Assembly: GCF_007993815.1 (NCBI RefSeq)
Contig: NZ_VJWE01000013.1
Coordinates: forward strand, 368,878 to 432,877
Reading direction: 5' to 3'
DNA from: Acidovorax delafieldii
Lineage (GTDB): Bacteria; Pseudomonadota; Gammaproteobacteria; Burkholderiales; Burkholderiaceae_C
DNA length: 64,000 nt
A program made the position numbers and the translations under genes. Position 1 is the first letter of the stretch; each line of letters opens with the position of its first letter. A model generated the notes under the pieces. It was not told where the DNA came from, did not search any database, and worked only from the letters and a program-made list of their open reading frames with translations. Of the stretch, positions 19,387 through 28,116 are shown in pieces.

Positions 19387-21804
19387 TCAGTGCGTGAGTC
19401 TGCGACCTGCAGGCAGTCGCTGCAACCCCAGAGCAGCAAGCGCCAGGGCCATCACGATGAGCGCCCACTCCGACAAGGTGGGAATGCTGGAGGCGGACAC
19501 GAACGAAGCAACCACTGTGCAACTGCCTGCAATCGCATTCGTGGTGAAGGTATTCCCCACCAGACTTCCCGGGCAAGAGGTTCCACTTGTGGAAATACGC
19601 GCCACGTAGCCCGCATTGGGCGTCAGGGTGAACGTGTGTTGCGAACCCAGTGCCACCGTCTGTGCACCAGCCGCCAATATGCCACCGTTACCACCATTGA
19701 CGGATGAGGTCACGGTGGCCGTCGCGTTGGTGAATGCCACGTTGAAAGTGCAATCAGCATTCACGGGGGATATGGTGTACTGGTTGCCAGAAAGCACACC
19801 AGGGCAGTTCCCGGTGATCAGCGGAGCATAGGTCGGATCGGGGTTGATGGTGTATGTCACCGTGGAGCCAGATACCACCGTTGTAGGTGTACCCGGCGTG
19901 ATGGTGCCGTTAGCGCCCACCACTGGTGTGACCGTACGAACCAGCGCAAAAGTAGCAATGACGTTGGCACTAGCGCCCGACACGTTGACAGTGCAAGTCC
20001 CCGTTCCCGAGCATCCCGCCCCCGACCAACCGGTGAAAACAGAGCCCGGTGCAGCGACTGCAGACAGAATCGTCGTGGTTCCATTTGCCACGCTCATGGA
20101 TGCAGATGTGCACGCAGCTGCACAGCTGAGCCCTGTTGGAACGCTGGTCACGGTGCCAGTACCCGTGCCACTTTTCGAAAGGCCTACTGCGTACAGGGTG
20201 CCTACGGCATTGGTATCCGCTGCGGCGTTGTTGGCTGCATTGCTGTCCGTGACACCCGCGGGAGCCGCGACATTCACCGTGGTGGATGTCGTGGTTCCTG
20301 CGGCACCTGCAGTACCTGTGACCGTGTATGTGACGGAGGCGCCGACCGGCAATGAGGGGGCGTCCGTGATGGAGTTCGCCCCGCTAGCGGCACCACAAGC
20401 TGCGCCAGAGTTGGCCACACAGGTCCATGCGACCGCGCCCAATCCGGACACAGTTTGCGAGACGGGCGCAGCCACCACAGCGGTAGGTCCGTTGTTGGTC
20501 ACAACCACGGTGTAGGTGACTGTGCTGCCCGCCGCCACAGCTGAGACGCCTCCATCAGAAATGGTGATACCCAGATCGGTCAAAGAACTTGCCAACGGCA
20601 CCACCTGGGTCTGGAACAGAGGCCCCAGGAACGCACTGGTGCCGTCAGATGCGATCTTGTAGTTGCCGTTGTTGACCACGTTGGTCGGGCTGGAGGTACT
20701 CGCACCCGACGGAATCGTGACTGTCACCGTGAACGAACCACTGGCCCCGTTGTTGAGGGTACCGAAATTGCAAACCACCGGCGCATCTGCCGTCCCCACG
20801 GTCGGCAGCGAGCAAGTACCGCCATTCGGCTGGATGGACACAAAGGTGGTATCCAGGTTGTTGCCCGATTTGGGCATCACTGCTGTCACCGTCGTGTTGT
20901 TGGATATCACCCCACTGTTATTGGTGTAGATGTAGGTGTAAGTAATCTGGTCACCCGGCTTGGCCGTGGTGGGCCCCACTGCGGTAACAGCCAGACCTTG
21001 AATGAACGCGCCGACGGAATCGAGGTACAAATGACCTTCGTGCCCGCTGGGCTGGCACCCGGCGACAATCACTTCTATCTTGACGGAGTCCCCTACGTCC
21101 AGGAAACCATTGCCGGGCGCGATATCAAAACCCTGCCAATCGGTGAACTTGTAGTCGCCCACGCCACTTTGCCAGGGAATGCCGGGCTGATTCGAGAAAT
21201 TAAAAGTGGTGAACAGCGTAGTTCCCTTGGTGACATTGGTCACCTGAATGAAGAAGTACGGCTGCAAGTTGTCAGCGTGGGCGGGTGCACGCAAAACGGG
21301 TGCGGCGGCAAAACGCAAGTGGATTTTGCCGTCAGAAGGATCCACATCCGCCAGCGTCATCGTGGCTGTCTGCTCGATCGAACTGGCCTTGTCCTGGTTA
21401 GAGCCGGGATCAGCCCCGAACTGGTTGTGAACGCGCGCGACAGCATTGCCCCAACGAGGAAATTTCAACAACCCATTGGTGTTGGTGTCGTTCAGACTCT
21501 CCGAGGAGCCGCGCAGAACCGCAGACAGATCAAACGTGGATACGGGCGCCGACAAGTTCAGATGCGACTTTTGCGTCGGTGGAAATGTGGTGATCCCCCC
21601 CGTCTGCAAGTTGTAGGACTGTTTGGTCCATCCCGCAAAATCAGTGGAGTCTTCAAACCCCCCGTTGACCACACCAGCCATAGCAGCCTGGGTCATCATC
21701 ACACCGCCAAGCAACGCAACTGCGGCGCTCCGCAATACGTTAGAAAAATCGCGCAGCAGCCCGCGACCGCGTGCAACCTGCACCGGCATCCAGTCGTCCT
21801 TCAT
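19387..21804 (-). CDS. IPTL-CTERM surface protein with DUF11-like domains
   Basis: An 805-residue exported protein. A signal peptide lies near residues 24-43 (SAAVALLGGVMMTQAAMA). The next ~240 residues resemble a PEP-CTERM-type ligand domain (GVVNGGFEDSTDFAGWT). Two DUF11/CARDB-like beta domains follow (KPGDQITYTYIYTNNSG; AAGSTVTYTVVVTNNGP), then cysteine-bearing InlB-type beta repeats (GSVFTGWSGAGCSGTGTC). It ends with the sorting signal IPTLSEW, a hydrophobic helix and basic tail GRR, the tripartite mark of exosortase-processed proteins. The start could be 21804 or the ATG at 21789, which has the better AAGGA site. AT-richer and Thr/Ser/Gly-rich compared with neighbours. A probable envelope or biofilm protein. 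Confidence 0.88.
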   Translation of the reverse strand: MKDDWMPVQVARGRGLLRDFSNVLRSAAVALLGGVMMTQAAMAGVVNGGFEDSTDFAGWTKQSYNLQTGGITTFPPTQKSHLNLSAPVSTFDLSAVLRGSSESLNDTNTNGLLKFPRWGNAVARVHNQFGADPGSNQDKASSIEQTATMTLADVDPSDGKIHLRFAAAPVLRAPAHADNLQPYFFIQVTNVTKGTTLFTTFNFSNQPGIPWQSGVGDYKFTDWQGFDIAPGNGFLDVGDSVKIEVIVAGCQPSGHEGHLYLDSVGAFIQGLAVTAVGPTTAKPGDQITYTYIYTNNSGVISNNTTVTAVMPKSGNNLDTTFVSIQPNGGTCSLPTVGTADAPVVCNFGTLNNGASGSFTVTVTIPSGASTSSPTNVVNNGNYKIASDGTSAFLGPLFQTQVVPLASSLTDLGITISDGGVSAVAAGSTVTYTVVVTNNGPTAVVAAPVSQTVSGLGAVAWTCVANSGAACGAASGANSITDAPSLPVGASVTYTVTGTAGAAGTTTSTTVNVAAPAGVTDSNAANNAAADTNAVGTLYAVGLSKSGTGTGTVTSVPTGLSCAAACTSASMSVANGTTTILSAVAAPGSVFTGWSGAGCSGTGTCTVNVSGASANVIATFALVRTVTPVVGANGTITPGTPTTVVSGSTVTYTINPDPTYAPLITGNCPGVLSGNQYTISPVNADCTFNVAFTNATATVTSSVNGGNGGILAAGAQTVALGSQHTFTLTPNAGYVARISTSGTSCPGSLVGNTFTTNAIAGSCTVVASFVSASSIPTLSEWALIVMALALAALGLQRLPAGRRLTH

Positions 21805-21954
21805 GGAATTCGCTCTTTCGTTTCTTGTTTTCGATCAGGCCACCCAGTTGCAGGCGCCCCTCCCAATTGCCCCCGACGGCTAACGCTGAGCTAGCCCATT
21901 CCCGGAGCCACGGCCTCTAAAAAGGGGCCGCCACGGGAGCATAGCGAGATTCAA

Positions 21955-21986
21955 TTAACTATTGATACATGTTTGACAATAGTTAA
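21955..21986. promoter_or_regulatory. 32-bp operator-like inverted repeat upstream of the IPTL-CTERM gene
   Basis: TTAACTATTG and CAATAGTTAA are perfect ten-base arms separated by 12 bases. It lies about 150 bp upstream of the surface protein start in an AT-rich tract, and the right arm overlaps TTGTCA on the minus strand, a possible -35 box. It would suit a dimeric regulator. Confidence 0.5.
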
Positions 21987-22495
21987 CATTCAATCCCGCA
22001 GATAACAACACCCTGACCGGTGCACACACACAGAGCAGGCGGACAAGCGCTGGTGGACAGGGTGAAACCCCTTCACGCACGGCGCTCGATACTTCCAGGC
22101 CGGAAGCCATCCGAACGCCTTAGCAGGGCAGACGCGAAACCTGGCAAGCGCCTGCCATCCGCCGCGCTCCTTTTGAGATGGAAGCCATAGCGCCCCCTAC
22201 AACCTCAAGCCCCGACCGAGGCGTCGCGAACGCGTCGGATGTACAGGTATCAGCGTGCTGCATTGACGCGCGACCGGGTCCGCATATCGATGTCTCGGAA
22301 TCCGCATGCAGCCTTTTCAGGAGGGTGCACTGTCATAAAACGCAGACAACACGATGCAGGCATTGGTTCGACTGGGTGAGCTCCTGCCGGTTGCGCCCGA
22401 CCAGGCCCCAGGTTTGCTCGATTGACTCGAAAAATGGGCTGGTACCGATTGGGGGTGGCAAGTGAAATCACCCAGAGCACAGGTTATGACGACCC

Positions 22496-22513
22496 TTCTA
22501 CGGTCCCGTAGAA
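22496..22513. promoter_or_regulatory. 18-bp perfect palindrome in the gap
   Basis: TTCTACGG-tc-CCGTAGAA. It lies 93 bp beyond the 3' end of the HNH gene and is followed by no T-tract, so it looks more like a protein-binding site than a terminator. Confidence 0.35.
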
Positions 22514-22605
22514 ATGGCAAGCAAATCTCTCTGAAACGAAACACTTACAAGAACAGCTACCCACGGCAGCCACGTCAGCGGCTGCAAGGACGCGCGAAAG
22601 GAGCC

Positions 22606-23163
22606 CTAAGCCAGCAGGCGCGATGACTTCGGCACGTGCGCCATCAAAAACTCCATCTGATCGGCCAGGATGCGCCGGTTGCGCAAGATGAAGTCTTCCC
22701 ACAGACTGGGCACATAGGGCGCATACAGCAGCGGCATGTGCGCCTGCTCTGGCGTGCGGGGGCCCTTGCGGTGGTTGCAGGGGCGGCAGGCCGTGACCAC
22801 GTTCATCCAGTGGTCCTGGCCGTTGCGGGCGAAGGGCACGATGTGTTCGCGCGTCAGGTCTTCTTCGTGAAAGTGCCCGCCGCAGTAGGCACACACATTG
22901 CGGTCGCGGGCAAAGAGCTTGCTGTTGGTCAGGCTGGGCTTGAGCTCGAACGGATTGATGCTGGGCACGCCCTTGGTGCCGATGATGCTGTTGATGGCGA
23001 TCACCGATTACTCACCCGAGATGGCGTTGTGCCCGCCCCGGAACCGGGCAATCTGGGCACCAGACTCCCAGCGCACTTCCCCGGCGGCGTAATGAATGAC
23101 CGCCTGCTCCAGCGAAATCCACGATTGGGGCAGCCCTTGGGCTGACAGCTTCAAGACCTTCAA
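22606..23163 (-). pseudogene. HNH endonuclease gene interrupted by an in-frame stop
   Basis: The full frame from TTG at 23163 (six bases after a perfect AGGAGG) would give about 185 residues. A single TAA at 23008-23010 is codon 52, between GGHNAISGE and SVIAINSIIG, with the same frame on both sides. The second part, 132 residues if begun at GTG 23004, holds the complete HNH core: CAYCGGHF, REHIVPFARNG, NVVTACRPCNHRKG. Family members that I recall continue through this point, often with Gln. It may be a pseudogene, or the nuclease part may be made by reinitiation at the GTG six bases downstream of the stop (GGTGAG lies just before it). The target is unknown. Confidence 0.72.
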
Positions 23164-23283
23164 AACACGCCTCCTGGAACACAAAGTACACAAGGATCGG
23201 AACGCAGATGTCTCGCGGGCAGCCCTGCGCGGGGCCAGCCGTGGGTCACAATATACTCCGTTTTCATGAAAAATTGGCGTCCT

Positions 23284-23324
23284 GCGCTTATTGCGCTTGC
23301 ACAGACCGCTATCAAAAAGATAAC
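23284..23324 (-). repeat. Dispersed repeat in the ribF leader
   Basis: GCGCTTATTGCGC (23284-23296) followed by GCTATCAAAAAGATAAC (23308-23324). It forms the last part of the ribF leader, ending seven bases before the ATG. Confidence 0.6.
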
Positions 23325-23330
23325 AAACCG

Positions 23331-24383
23331 ATGAAGATCTTTCGCGGATTCCACCACCCTGGCATCGCTGACGCCTGCGCGCTGACCATCGGTAATTTCG
23401 ATGGCGTACACCGAGGTCACCAGGCCATGTTGGCCCTGTTGAACAGCGAGGCCGCACACCGGGGGGTGGAGAGCTGTGTGCTCACTTTCGAGCCCCACCC
23501 ACGCGACTACTTTGCCGGTGCACACCACAAGCCGGAACTCGCACCAGCCCGGATCGGCACCCTGCGAGACAAGCTCACCGAGCTGGCACGCTGCGGTGTG
23601 CAGCAGACTGTGGTGCTACCGTTTGACGCGCGACTGGCCGCACAGTCGCCCGAGGCCTTCATCGACGAGGTGTTGGTGCGCGGCCTGGGCGCCCGCTACG
23701 TCCTGGTGGGCGACGATTTCCGCTTTGGCCGCCAGCGAGCGGGCCACTACGCCATGCTGGACTCGGCCGGGCAAACCAAGGGCTTCGACGTAGCGCGCAT
23801 GAACAGCTACGAGGTGCACGGCCTGCGCGTGTCCAGTTCCGCCGTGCGCCAAGCCCTCGCGGCGGGCGACATGGAGGCGGCGGCACGCCTGCTGGGGAGG
23901 CCCTACACCATCAGCGGCCATGTGGTGCATGGCCGCAAGCTGGGGCGCGAACTGGGCGCTACGGCGGAAGGCGCGGGCGACGGTTTTCGCACCCTCAACC
24001 TGCGGTTTGCGCACTGGAAACCCGCCGCCAGCGGCATCTTTGCCGTACTGGTCCATGGTCTCGGTGGCGAGCCCTTGCCGGGTGTGGCCAACCTGGGCGT
24101 GCGCCCCTCCCTGGACCCCAATGACGTGAACGGCGGCCGCGTGCTGCTGGAAACCCATTGCCTGCACTGGCCTGCCGAACTGGGTGCCGAAGGGGCGTAC
24201 GGTAAAATCGTGCGTGTGGAACTACTGCACAAACTGCACGACGAACTGAAGTACGACAGTCTGGACGCCCTGACGACGGGTATCGCGAACGACTGTGCGG
24301 ATGCGCGCGCCTACTTTGCATCGGCCCACGCCGCTCCCAACCACACCGAGACCCGGCGCCAAACCACGCGCGACCGAATTTAG
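23331..24383 (+). CDS. ribF: Bifunctional riboflavin kinase / FAD synthetase
   Basis: Makes FMN from riboflavin and then FAD. It has 350 residues. The N-terminal nucleotidyltransferase domain shows TIGNFDGVHRGHQAML (19-34) and the C-terminal kinase domain shows GRPYTISGHVVHGRKLGR and the metal-binding-loop region NLGVRPSLDPN (the family is PT-N-like). The start MKIFRGFHHP fits the family; upstream codons run through the dispersed repeat. It has no obvious FMN riboswitch upstream. It is followed by ileS and lspA, the conserved ribF-ileS-lspA order of proteobacteria. Confidence 0.95.
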   Translation: MKIFRGFHHPGIADACALTIGNFDGVHRGHQAMLALLNSEAAHRGVESCVLTFEPHPRDYFAGAHHKPELAPARIGTLRDKLTELARCGVQQTVVLPFDARLAAQSPEAFIDEVLVRGLGARYVLVGDDFRFGRQRAGHYAMLDSAGQTKGFDVARMNSYEVHGLRVSSSAVRQALAAGDMEAAARLLGRPYTISGHVVHGRKLGRELGATAEGAGDGFRTLNLRFAHWKPAASGIFAVLVHGLGGEPLPGVANLGVRPSLDPNDVNGGRVLLETHCLHWPAELGAEGAYGKIVRVELLHKLHDELKYDSLDALTTGIANDCADARAYFASAHAAPNHTETRRQTTRDRI

Positions 24384-24496
24384 GGGGCTGCCTGCGCAGC
24401 GCCTGCCCTGCAGGCACTACACCTCCCGCGTTTCGCCCCCTGTTCCCCCGCATTGCTCCGGGCCTGCCCCGGAATGCCCCGTTTTAAGGCTCCTTC

Positions 24497-27382
24497 ATGT
24501 CCGACAACGCCAGTACCCCCGCATCCACCGCCACGGACTACCGCAGCACGCTGAACCTGCCCGACACCCCCTTCCCCATGCGCGGCGACCTGCCCAAGCG
24601 CGAGCCGGGCTGGGTGAAGGACTGGGAAGACCAGGGCGTCTACAAGCGCCTGCGCGACGCCCGCCGGGGAGCCCCCAAGTTCATCCTGCACGACGGCCCG
24701 CCCTACGCCAACGGCCAGATCCACATGGGCCACGCGGTCAACAAGATCCTCAAGGACATGATCACCAAAGCGCGCCAGCTCGAAGGCTTTGACGCGCTGT
24801 ACGTGCCTGGCTGGGACTGCCACGGTCTGCCGATCGAGAACGCCATCGAGAAGAAACACGGCCGCAACCTGAGCCGCGATGACATGCAGGCCAAGAGCCG
24901 CGCGTTTGCCACCGAGCAGATCGCGCAGCAGATGGTGGACTTCAAGCGCCTGGGCGTGCTGGGCGAATGGGACAACCCCTACAAGACCATGAACCCCGCG
25001 AACGAAGCGGGCGAGATCCGCGCCTTCAAGCGCGTGATGGAGCGCGGCTTTGTGTACCGGGGCCTCAAGCCCGTGTACTGGTGTTTTGACTGCGGCTCTT
25101 CGCTGGCCGAGTTCGAGATCGAATACCAGGACAAGAAGAGCACCACGCTGGACGTGGCCTTCAAGTCGCACGACCCCGCCAAGCTGGCAGCCGCCTTTGG
25201 CCTGCCCGCATTGGTCAAGGATGCGTTTGTGGTCATCTGGACCACCACTGCCTGGACCATCCCTGCCAACCAGGCGCTGAACCTCAACCCCGAGATCAGC
25301 TACGCGCTGGTGGACACGGGCGAGCGCATCCTGCTCGTGGCCGAGCCGCTGGTGGCCTCGTGCCTGGAGCGCTATGGCCTCACCGGCAGCGTGCTGGCCT
25401 CCACCCTGGGCAAGAACCTGGGCGGCCTGGAATTCGAACACCCGCTGTACGACGTGGCCAGCGAGGACGGCAGCTTTGGCTACCGCCGCCTGTCGCCCGT
25501 GTACCTGGCAGACTACGCCACGGCCGACGACGGCACGGGTATCGTGCACTCCTCGCCCGCCTACGGTCTGGAAGACTTTAACTCCTGCCGCGCGCATGGC
25601 ATGGCGCTCGACGACATCCTGAACCCCGTGCAGGGCAACGGCACCTACGCGGCCGACTTCCCGCTGTTCGGCGGCCAGCACATCTGGAAGGCCGTGCCTG
25701 TGATCATCGAAGCCATGCGCAACGCAGGCCGCCTGATGACCACCAAGGACATCACACACAGCTACCCGCACTGCTGGCGCCACAAGACGCCGGTGATCTA
25801 CCGCGCGGCCGCCCAGTGGTTCGTGCGCATGGACGAGGGCGAAGGCGTGTTCACGAAGCCCGGCATGAAGCCCGCCAAGACGCTGCGCCAGATCGCGCTG
25901 GATGCCATCGAGCACACCAGTTTCTACCCCGAGAACGGCAAGGCCCGCCTGCACGACATGATCGCCGGGCGACCCGACTGGTGCATCTCGCGCCAGCGCA
26001 GCTGGGGCGTTCCCATCCCGTTCTTCCTGCACAAGGATTCGGGCGAGCTGCACCCGCGCACCATGGAAATCATGGACCAGGCGGCTGACATCGTTGAAAA
26101 GGGCGGCATCGAGGCCTGGAGCCGCGTGACGACCGAGGAAATCCTGGGCGCCGAAGACGCGCCGCACTACACCAAGAGCACCGACATCCTGGAGGTGTGG
26201 TTTGACTCCGGCTCCACCTTCAGCCATGTGCTGCGCGGCACGCACCCCGAGGTGCACCACGACACCGGCCCTGAGGCCGACCTGTACCTCGAAGGCCATG
26301 ACCAGCACCGCGGCTGGTTCCATAGCTCGCTGCTGCTGGCCTCCGCGCTGGAAGGCCGCGCGCCCTATCGCGGCCTGCTGACCCATGGCTTCACCGTGGA
26401 CAGCCAGGGCCGCAAGATGAGCAAGTCGCTGGGCAACGGCATCGACCCGCAGGAAATCAACAAGAAGCTGGGCGCCGAGATCATCCGTCTGTGGGTGGCC
26501 GCCAGCGACTACTCCGGCGACATCGCGGGCGACGAGAAGATCCTGGCCCGCGTGGTGGACGCCTACCGCCGCATCCGCAACACACTGCGCTTCCTGCTGG
26601 CCAACGTGAGCGATTTCGACCCGGCCAAGGACGCCGTGCCGTTCGACCAGATGCTGGAGATCGACCGTTACGCCCTCACCCGCGCATCCGAGTTCCAGGC
26701 CGAGGTGCTGGCGCACTACAAGGTCTACGAATTCCACCCCGTGGTGGCCAAGCTGCAGCTGTACTGCTCGGAAGACCTGGGCGGCTTTTACCTCGACGTG
26801 CTCAAGGACCGCCTGTACACCACGGCGCCCAAGAGCCTGGCCCGCCGCAGTGCCCAGACCGCGCTCTACAACATCACGCACGCCATGCTGCGCTGGATGG
26901 CGCCGTTCCTGTCGTTCACGGCCGAAGAGGCGTGGAAGGTGTTTGGCAACTCCGACTCCATCTTCCTGGAGACCTATGGCAACGTGGCGGGCGTGGGTGC
27001 CGGTGCCGACGAAGGCCTGTTGGCCAAGTGGGCGCGCATCCGCGAGATCCGCGATGCGGTGAACAAGGAGATCGAAGCGCTGCGCGCCGCCGGCCAGGTG
27101 GGCTCGTCGCTGCAGGCCACCGTCACCCTCACGGCTGCGCCGGAGGACCACGCACTGCTGGCCAGCCTGGGCGATGACCTCAAGTTCGTCTTCATCACCT
27201 CCGCTATTGAATTGGTAGCTGGTAGCGCTTTGCAGATCAGTGTCAAGCCCAGCTCCGACGCGAAGTGCGAGCGCTGCTGGCACTACCGCAGTGATGTGGG
27301 CAGCGATGCCGCCCATCCCACCATCTGCGGCCGCTGCACCAGCAACCTCCACGGCGACGGCGAAAGCCGGGCGCACGCGTGA
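24497..27382 (+). CDS. ileS: Isoleucyl-tRNA synthetase
   Basis: Class I synthetase charging tRNA-Ile, with an editing domain. It has 961 residues. The HIGH signature is HMGH at 76-79, KMSKS is at about 640-644 ([10 protein letters not shown]), the editing-domain entrance is [14 protein letters not shown], and the C-terminal zinc finger has CERC near 924 and CGRC near 944. It starts at ATG 24497. It overlaps lspA by one base (TGATG). A copy of the dispersed repeat is embedded in frame near residues 903-917 ([14 protein letters not shown]), just before the zinc finger, without breaking the frame. Confidence 0.97.
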   Translation: MSDNASTPASTATDYRSTLNLPDTPFPMRGDLPKREPGWVKDWEDQGVYKRLRDARRGAPKFILHDGPPYANGQIHMGHAVNKILKDMITKARQLEGFDALYVPGWDCHGLPIENAIEKKHGRNLSRDDMQAKSRAFATEQIAQQMVDFKRLGVLGEWDNPYKTMNPANEAGEIRAFKRVMERGFVYRGLKPVYWCFDCGSSLAEFEIEYQDKKSTTLDVAFKSHDPAKLAAAFGLPALVKDAFVVIWTTTAWTIPANQALNLNPEISYALVDTGERILLVAEPLVASCLERYGLTGSVLASTLGKNLGGLEFEHPLYDVASEDGSFGYRRLSPVYLADYATADDGTGIVHSSPAYGLEDFNSCRAHGMALDDILNPVQGNGTYAADFPLFGGQHIWKAVPVIIEAMRNAGRLMTTKDITHSYPHCWRHKTPVIYRAAAQWFVRMDEGEGVFTKPGMKPAKTLRQIALDAIEHTSFYPENGKARLHDMIAGRPDWCISRQRSWGVPIPFFLHKDSGELHPRTMEIMDQAADIVEKGGIEAWSRVTTEEILGAEDAPHYTKSTDILEVWFDSGSTFSHVLRGTHPEVHHDTGPEADLYLEGHDQHRGWFHSSLLLASALEGRAPYRGLLTHGFTVDSQGRKMSKSLGNGIDPQEINKKLGAEIIRLWVAASDYSGDIAGDEKILARVVDAYRRIRNTLRFLLANVSDFDPAKDAVPFDQMLEIDRYALTRASEFQAEVLAHYKVYEFHPVVAKLQLYCSEDLGGFYLDVLKDRLYTTAPKSLARRSAQTALYNITHAMLRWMAPFLSFTAEEAWKVFGNSDSIFLETYGNVAGVGAGADEGLLAKWARIREIRDAVNKEIEALRAAGQVGSSLQATVTLTAAPEDHALLASLGDDLKFVFITSAIELVAGSALQISVKPSSDAKCERCWHYRSDVGSDAAHPTICGRCTSNLHGDGESRAHA
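27203..27245 (+). repeat. Dispersed repeat inside ileS
   Basis: GCTATTGAATTGGTAGC (27203-27219) followed by the start of the hairpin module GGTAGCGCTTTGC. It is read in frame in the poorly conserved linker before the IleRS zinc finger. Confidence 0.6.
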
Positions 27383-27885
27383 TGGCGCGCACAGCACAGG
27401 CCGGACGCACCGGCGCGGGCATGTGGCCATGGCTGGCATGGGCGGTGTTGCTGATGGGCGCCGACCAGATCACCAAGACGCTGATCCTCAACCACTACCA
27501 GCTGGGCGACTCCACGTTCATCACCAGCTTCTTCAACATCGTGCGCGCGCACAACACAGGCGCAGCGTTCTCGTTCTTGTCGGACGCTGGCGGCTGGCAG
27601 CGCTGGCTGTTCACCGGCATCGGCGTGGCGGCCACGATCTTCATCGTGTGGCAGCTGCGCGCGCACCCGGGCCAGAAGCTGTTCAGCTTTGCGCTGTCCA
27701 GCATTCTGGGTGGCGCAGTGGGCAACGTGGTGGACCGGCTCATGCACGGCTATGTGGTGGACTTCTTGCAGTTCCACTACGCGGGCTGGTACTTCCCGTC
27801 GTTCAACCTGGCGGACTCGGCCATCACGGTGGGTGCGGCCTGCCTGATCCTGGACGAGCTGCTGCGGGTGCGGCGCGAGCGTTGA
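27382..27885 (+). CDS. lspA: Lipoprotein signal peptidase II
   Basis: Inner-membrane aspartic protease that cuts prolipoprotein signal peptides after diacylglycerol transfer. It has 167 residues and four membrane helices. Both catalytic aspartates are present: D118 in [16 protein letters not shown] and D145 in FNLADSAIT. The conserved NTGAAFSFL is at 58-66. The start is the ATG overlapping the ileS stop (TGATG); the GTG one codon earlier is possible. Its substrates would include the lipoproteins of this window, such as the hydrolase at 17224. Confidence 0.96.
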   Translation: MARTAQAGRTGAGMWPWLAWAVLLMGADQITKTLILNHYQLGDSTFITSFFNIVRAHNTGAAFSFLSDAGGWQRWLFTGIGVAATIFIVWQLRAHPGQKLFSFALSSILGGAVGNVVDRLMHGYVVDFLQFHYAGWYFPSFNLADSAITVGAACLILDELLRVRRER

Positions 27886-27911
27886 GGCCACGCTGGCTTT
27901 GTTCCCCCTGA

Positions 27912-27934
27912 ACGGCCCGCTGCATGCGGGCCGT
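27912..27934 (+). terminator. Hairpin after lspA
   Basis: ACGGCCCGC-tgcat-GCGGGCCGT, a perfect nine-base-pair stem 27 bp after lspA. No T-tract follows apart from TTT, so it is a weak or Rho-assisted terminator. Confidence 0.55.
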
Positions 27935-28011
27935 GCTGTTTGTGCGCAGCAACGCACCCAGCGCCGACATGGGCATCTGCTCCAGCGCTATGGAATCAGG
28001 AGTATGCTTAT

Positions 28012-28029
28012 GTGTCAGTTTTATGACAG
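28012..28029 (-). promoter_or_regulatory. Pho box upstream of the Na/Pi cotransporter gene
   Basis: The minus strand reads CTGTCATAAAACTGACAC. Against the E. coli Pho box CTGTCATAWAWCTGTCAY this is 17 of 18 matches. It lies 88 bp before the ATG of a phosphate cotransporter, which fits PhoB control. Its orientation is opposite to the gene. Confidence 0.65.
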
Positions 28030-28116
28030 CCCGGTGTGCGCGGTTCTTGCATTGGCCCCTGGGTCTGGTCATCGCAGGGTTTGCGCCCATCACAAGAAGA
28101 AGAAACAACGGTTTTC

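Larger units (their letters stand above)
21805..22605. other. 800-bp non-coding gap
   Basis: No credible gene is visible on either strand: open frames here are short, overlap on both strands and lack family features. It holds the inverted repeat at 21955 and the palindrome at 22496. Base composition is lower in GC than around it. It may be the promoter and upstream control region of the surface protein, or a decayed locus. Confidence 0.5.

Noticed and set aside
21973..21978. TTGACA as a plus-strand -35 box
   Set aside because: No acceptable -10 box lies 16-18 bases downstream and no gene follows on that strand.
22178..22480. Two overlapping short frames in the 800-bp gap
   Set aside because: On opposite strands, no ribosome site, no family similarity.
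23164..23330. FMN riboswitch upstream of ribF
   Set aside because: The leader is short and holds the dispersed repeat; none of the conserved FMN-aptamer stems could be found.
24380..27439. 1,019-codon open frame on the minus strand
   Set aside because: It is exactly antisense to ileS, which has all synthetase motifs. High-GC codon bias opens the opposite frame; the translation has no family features.
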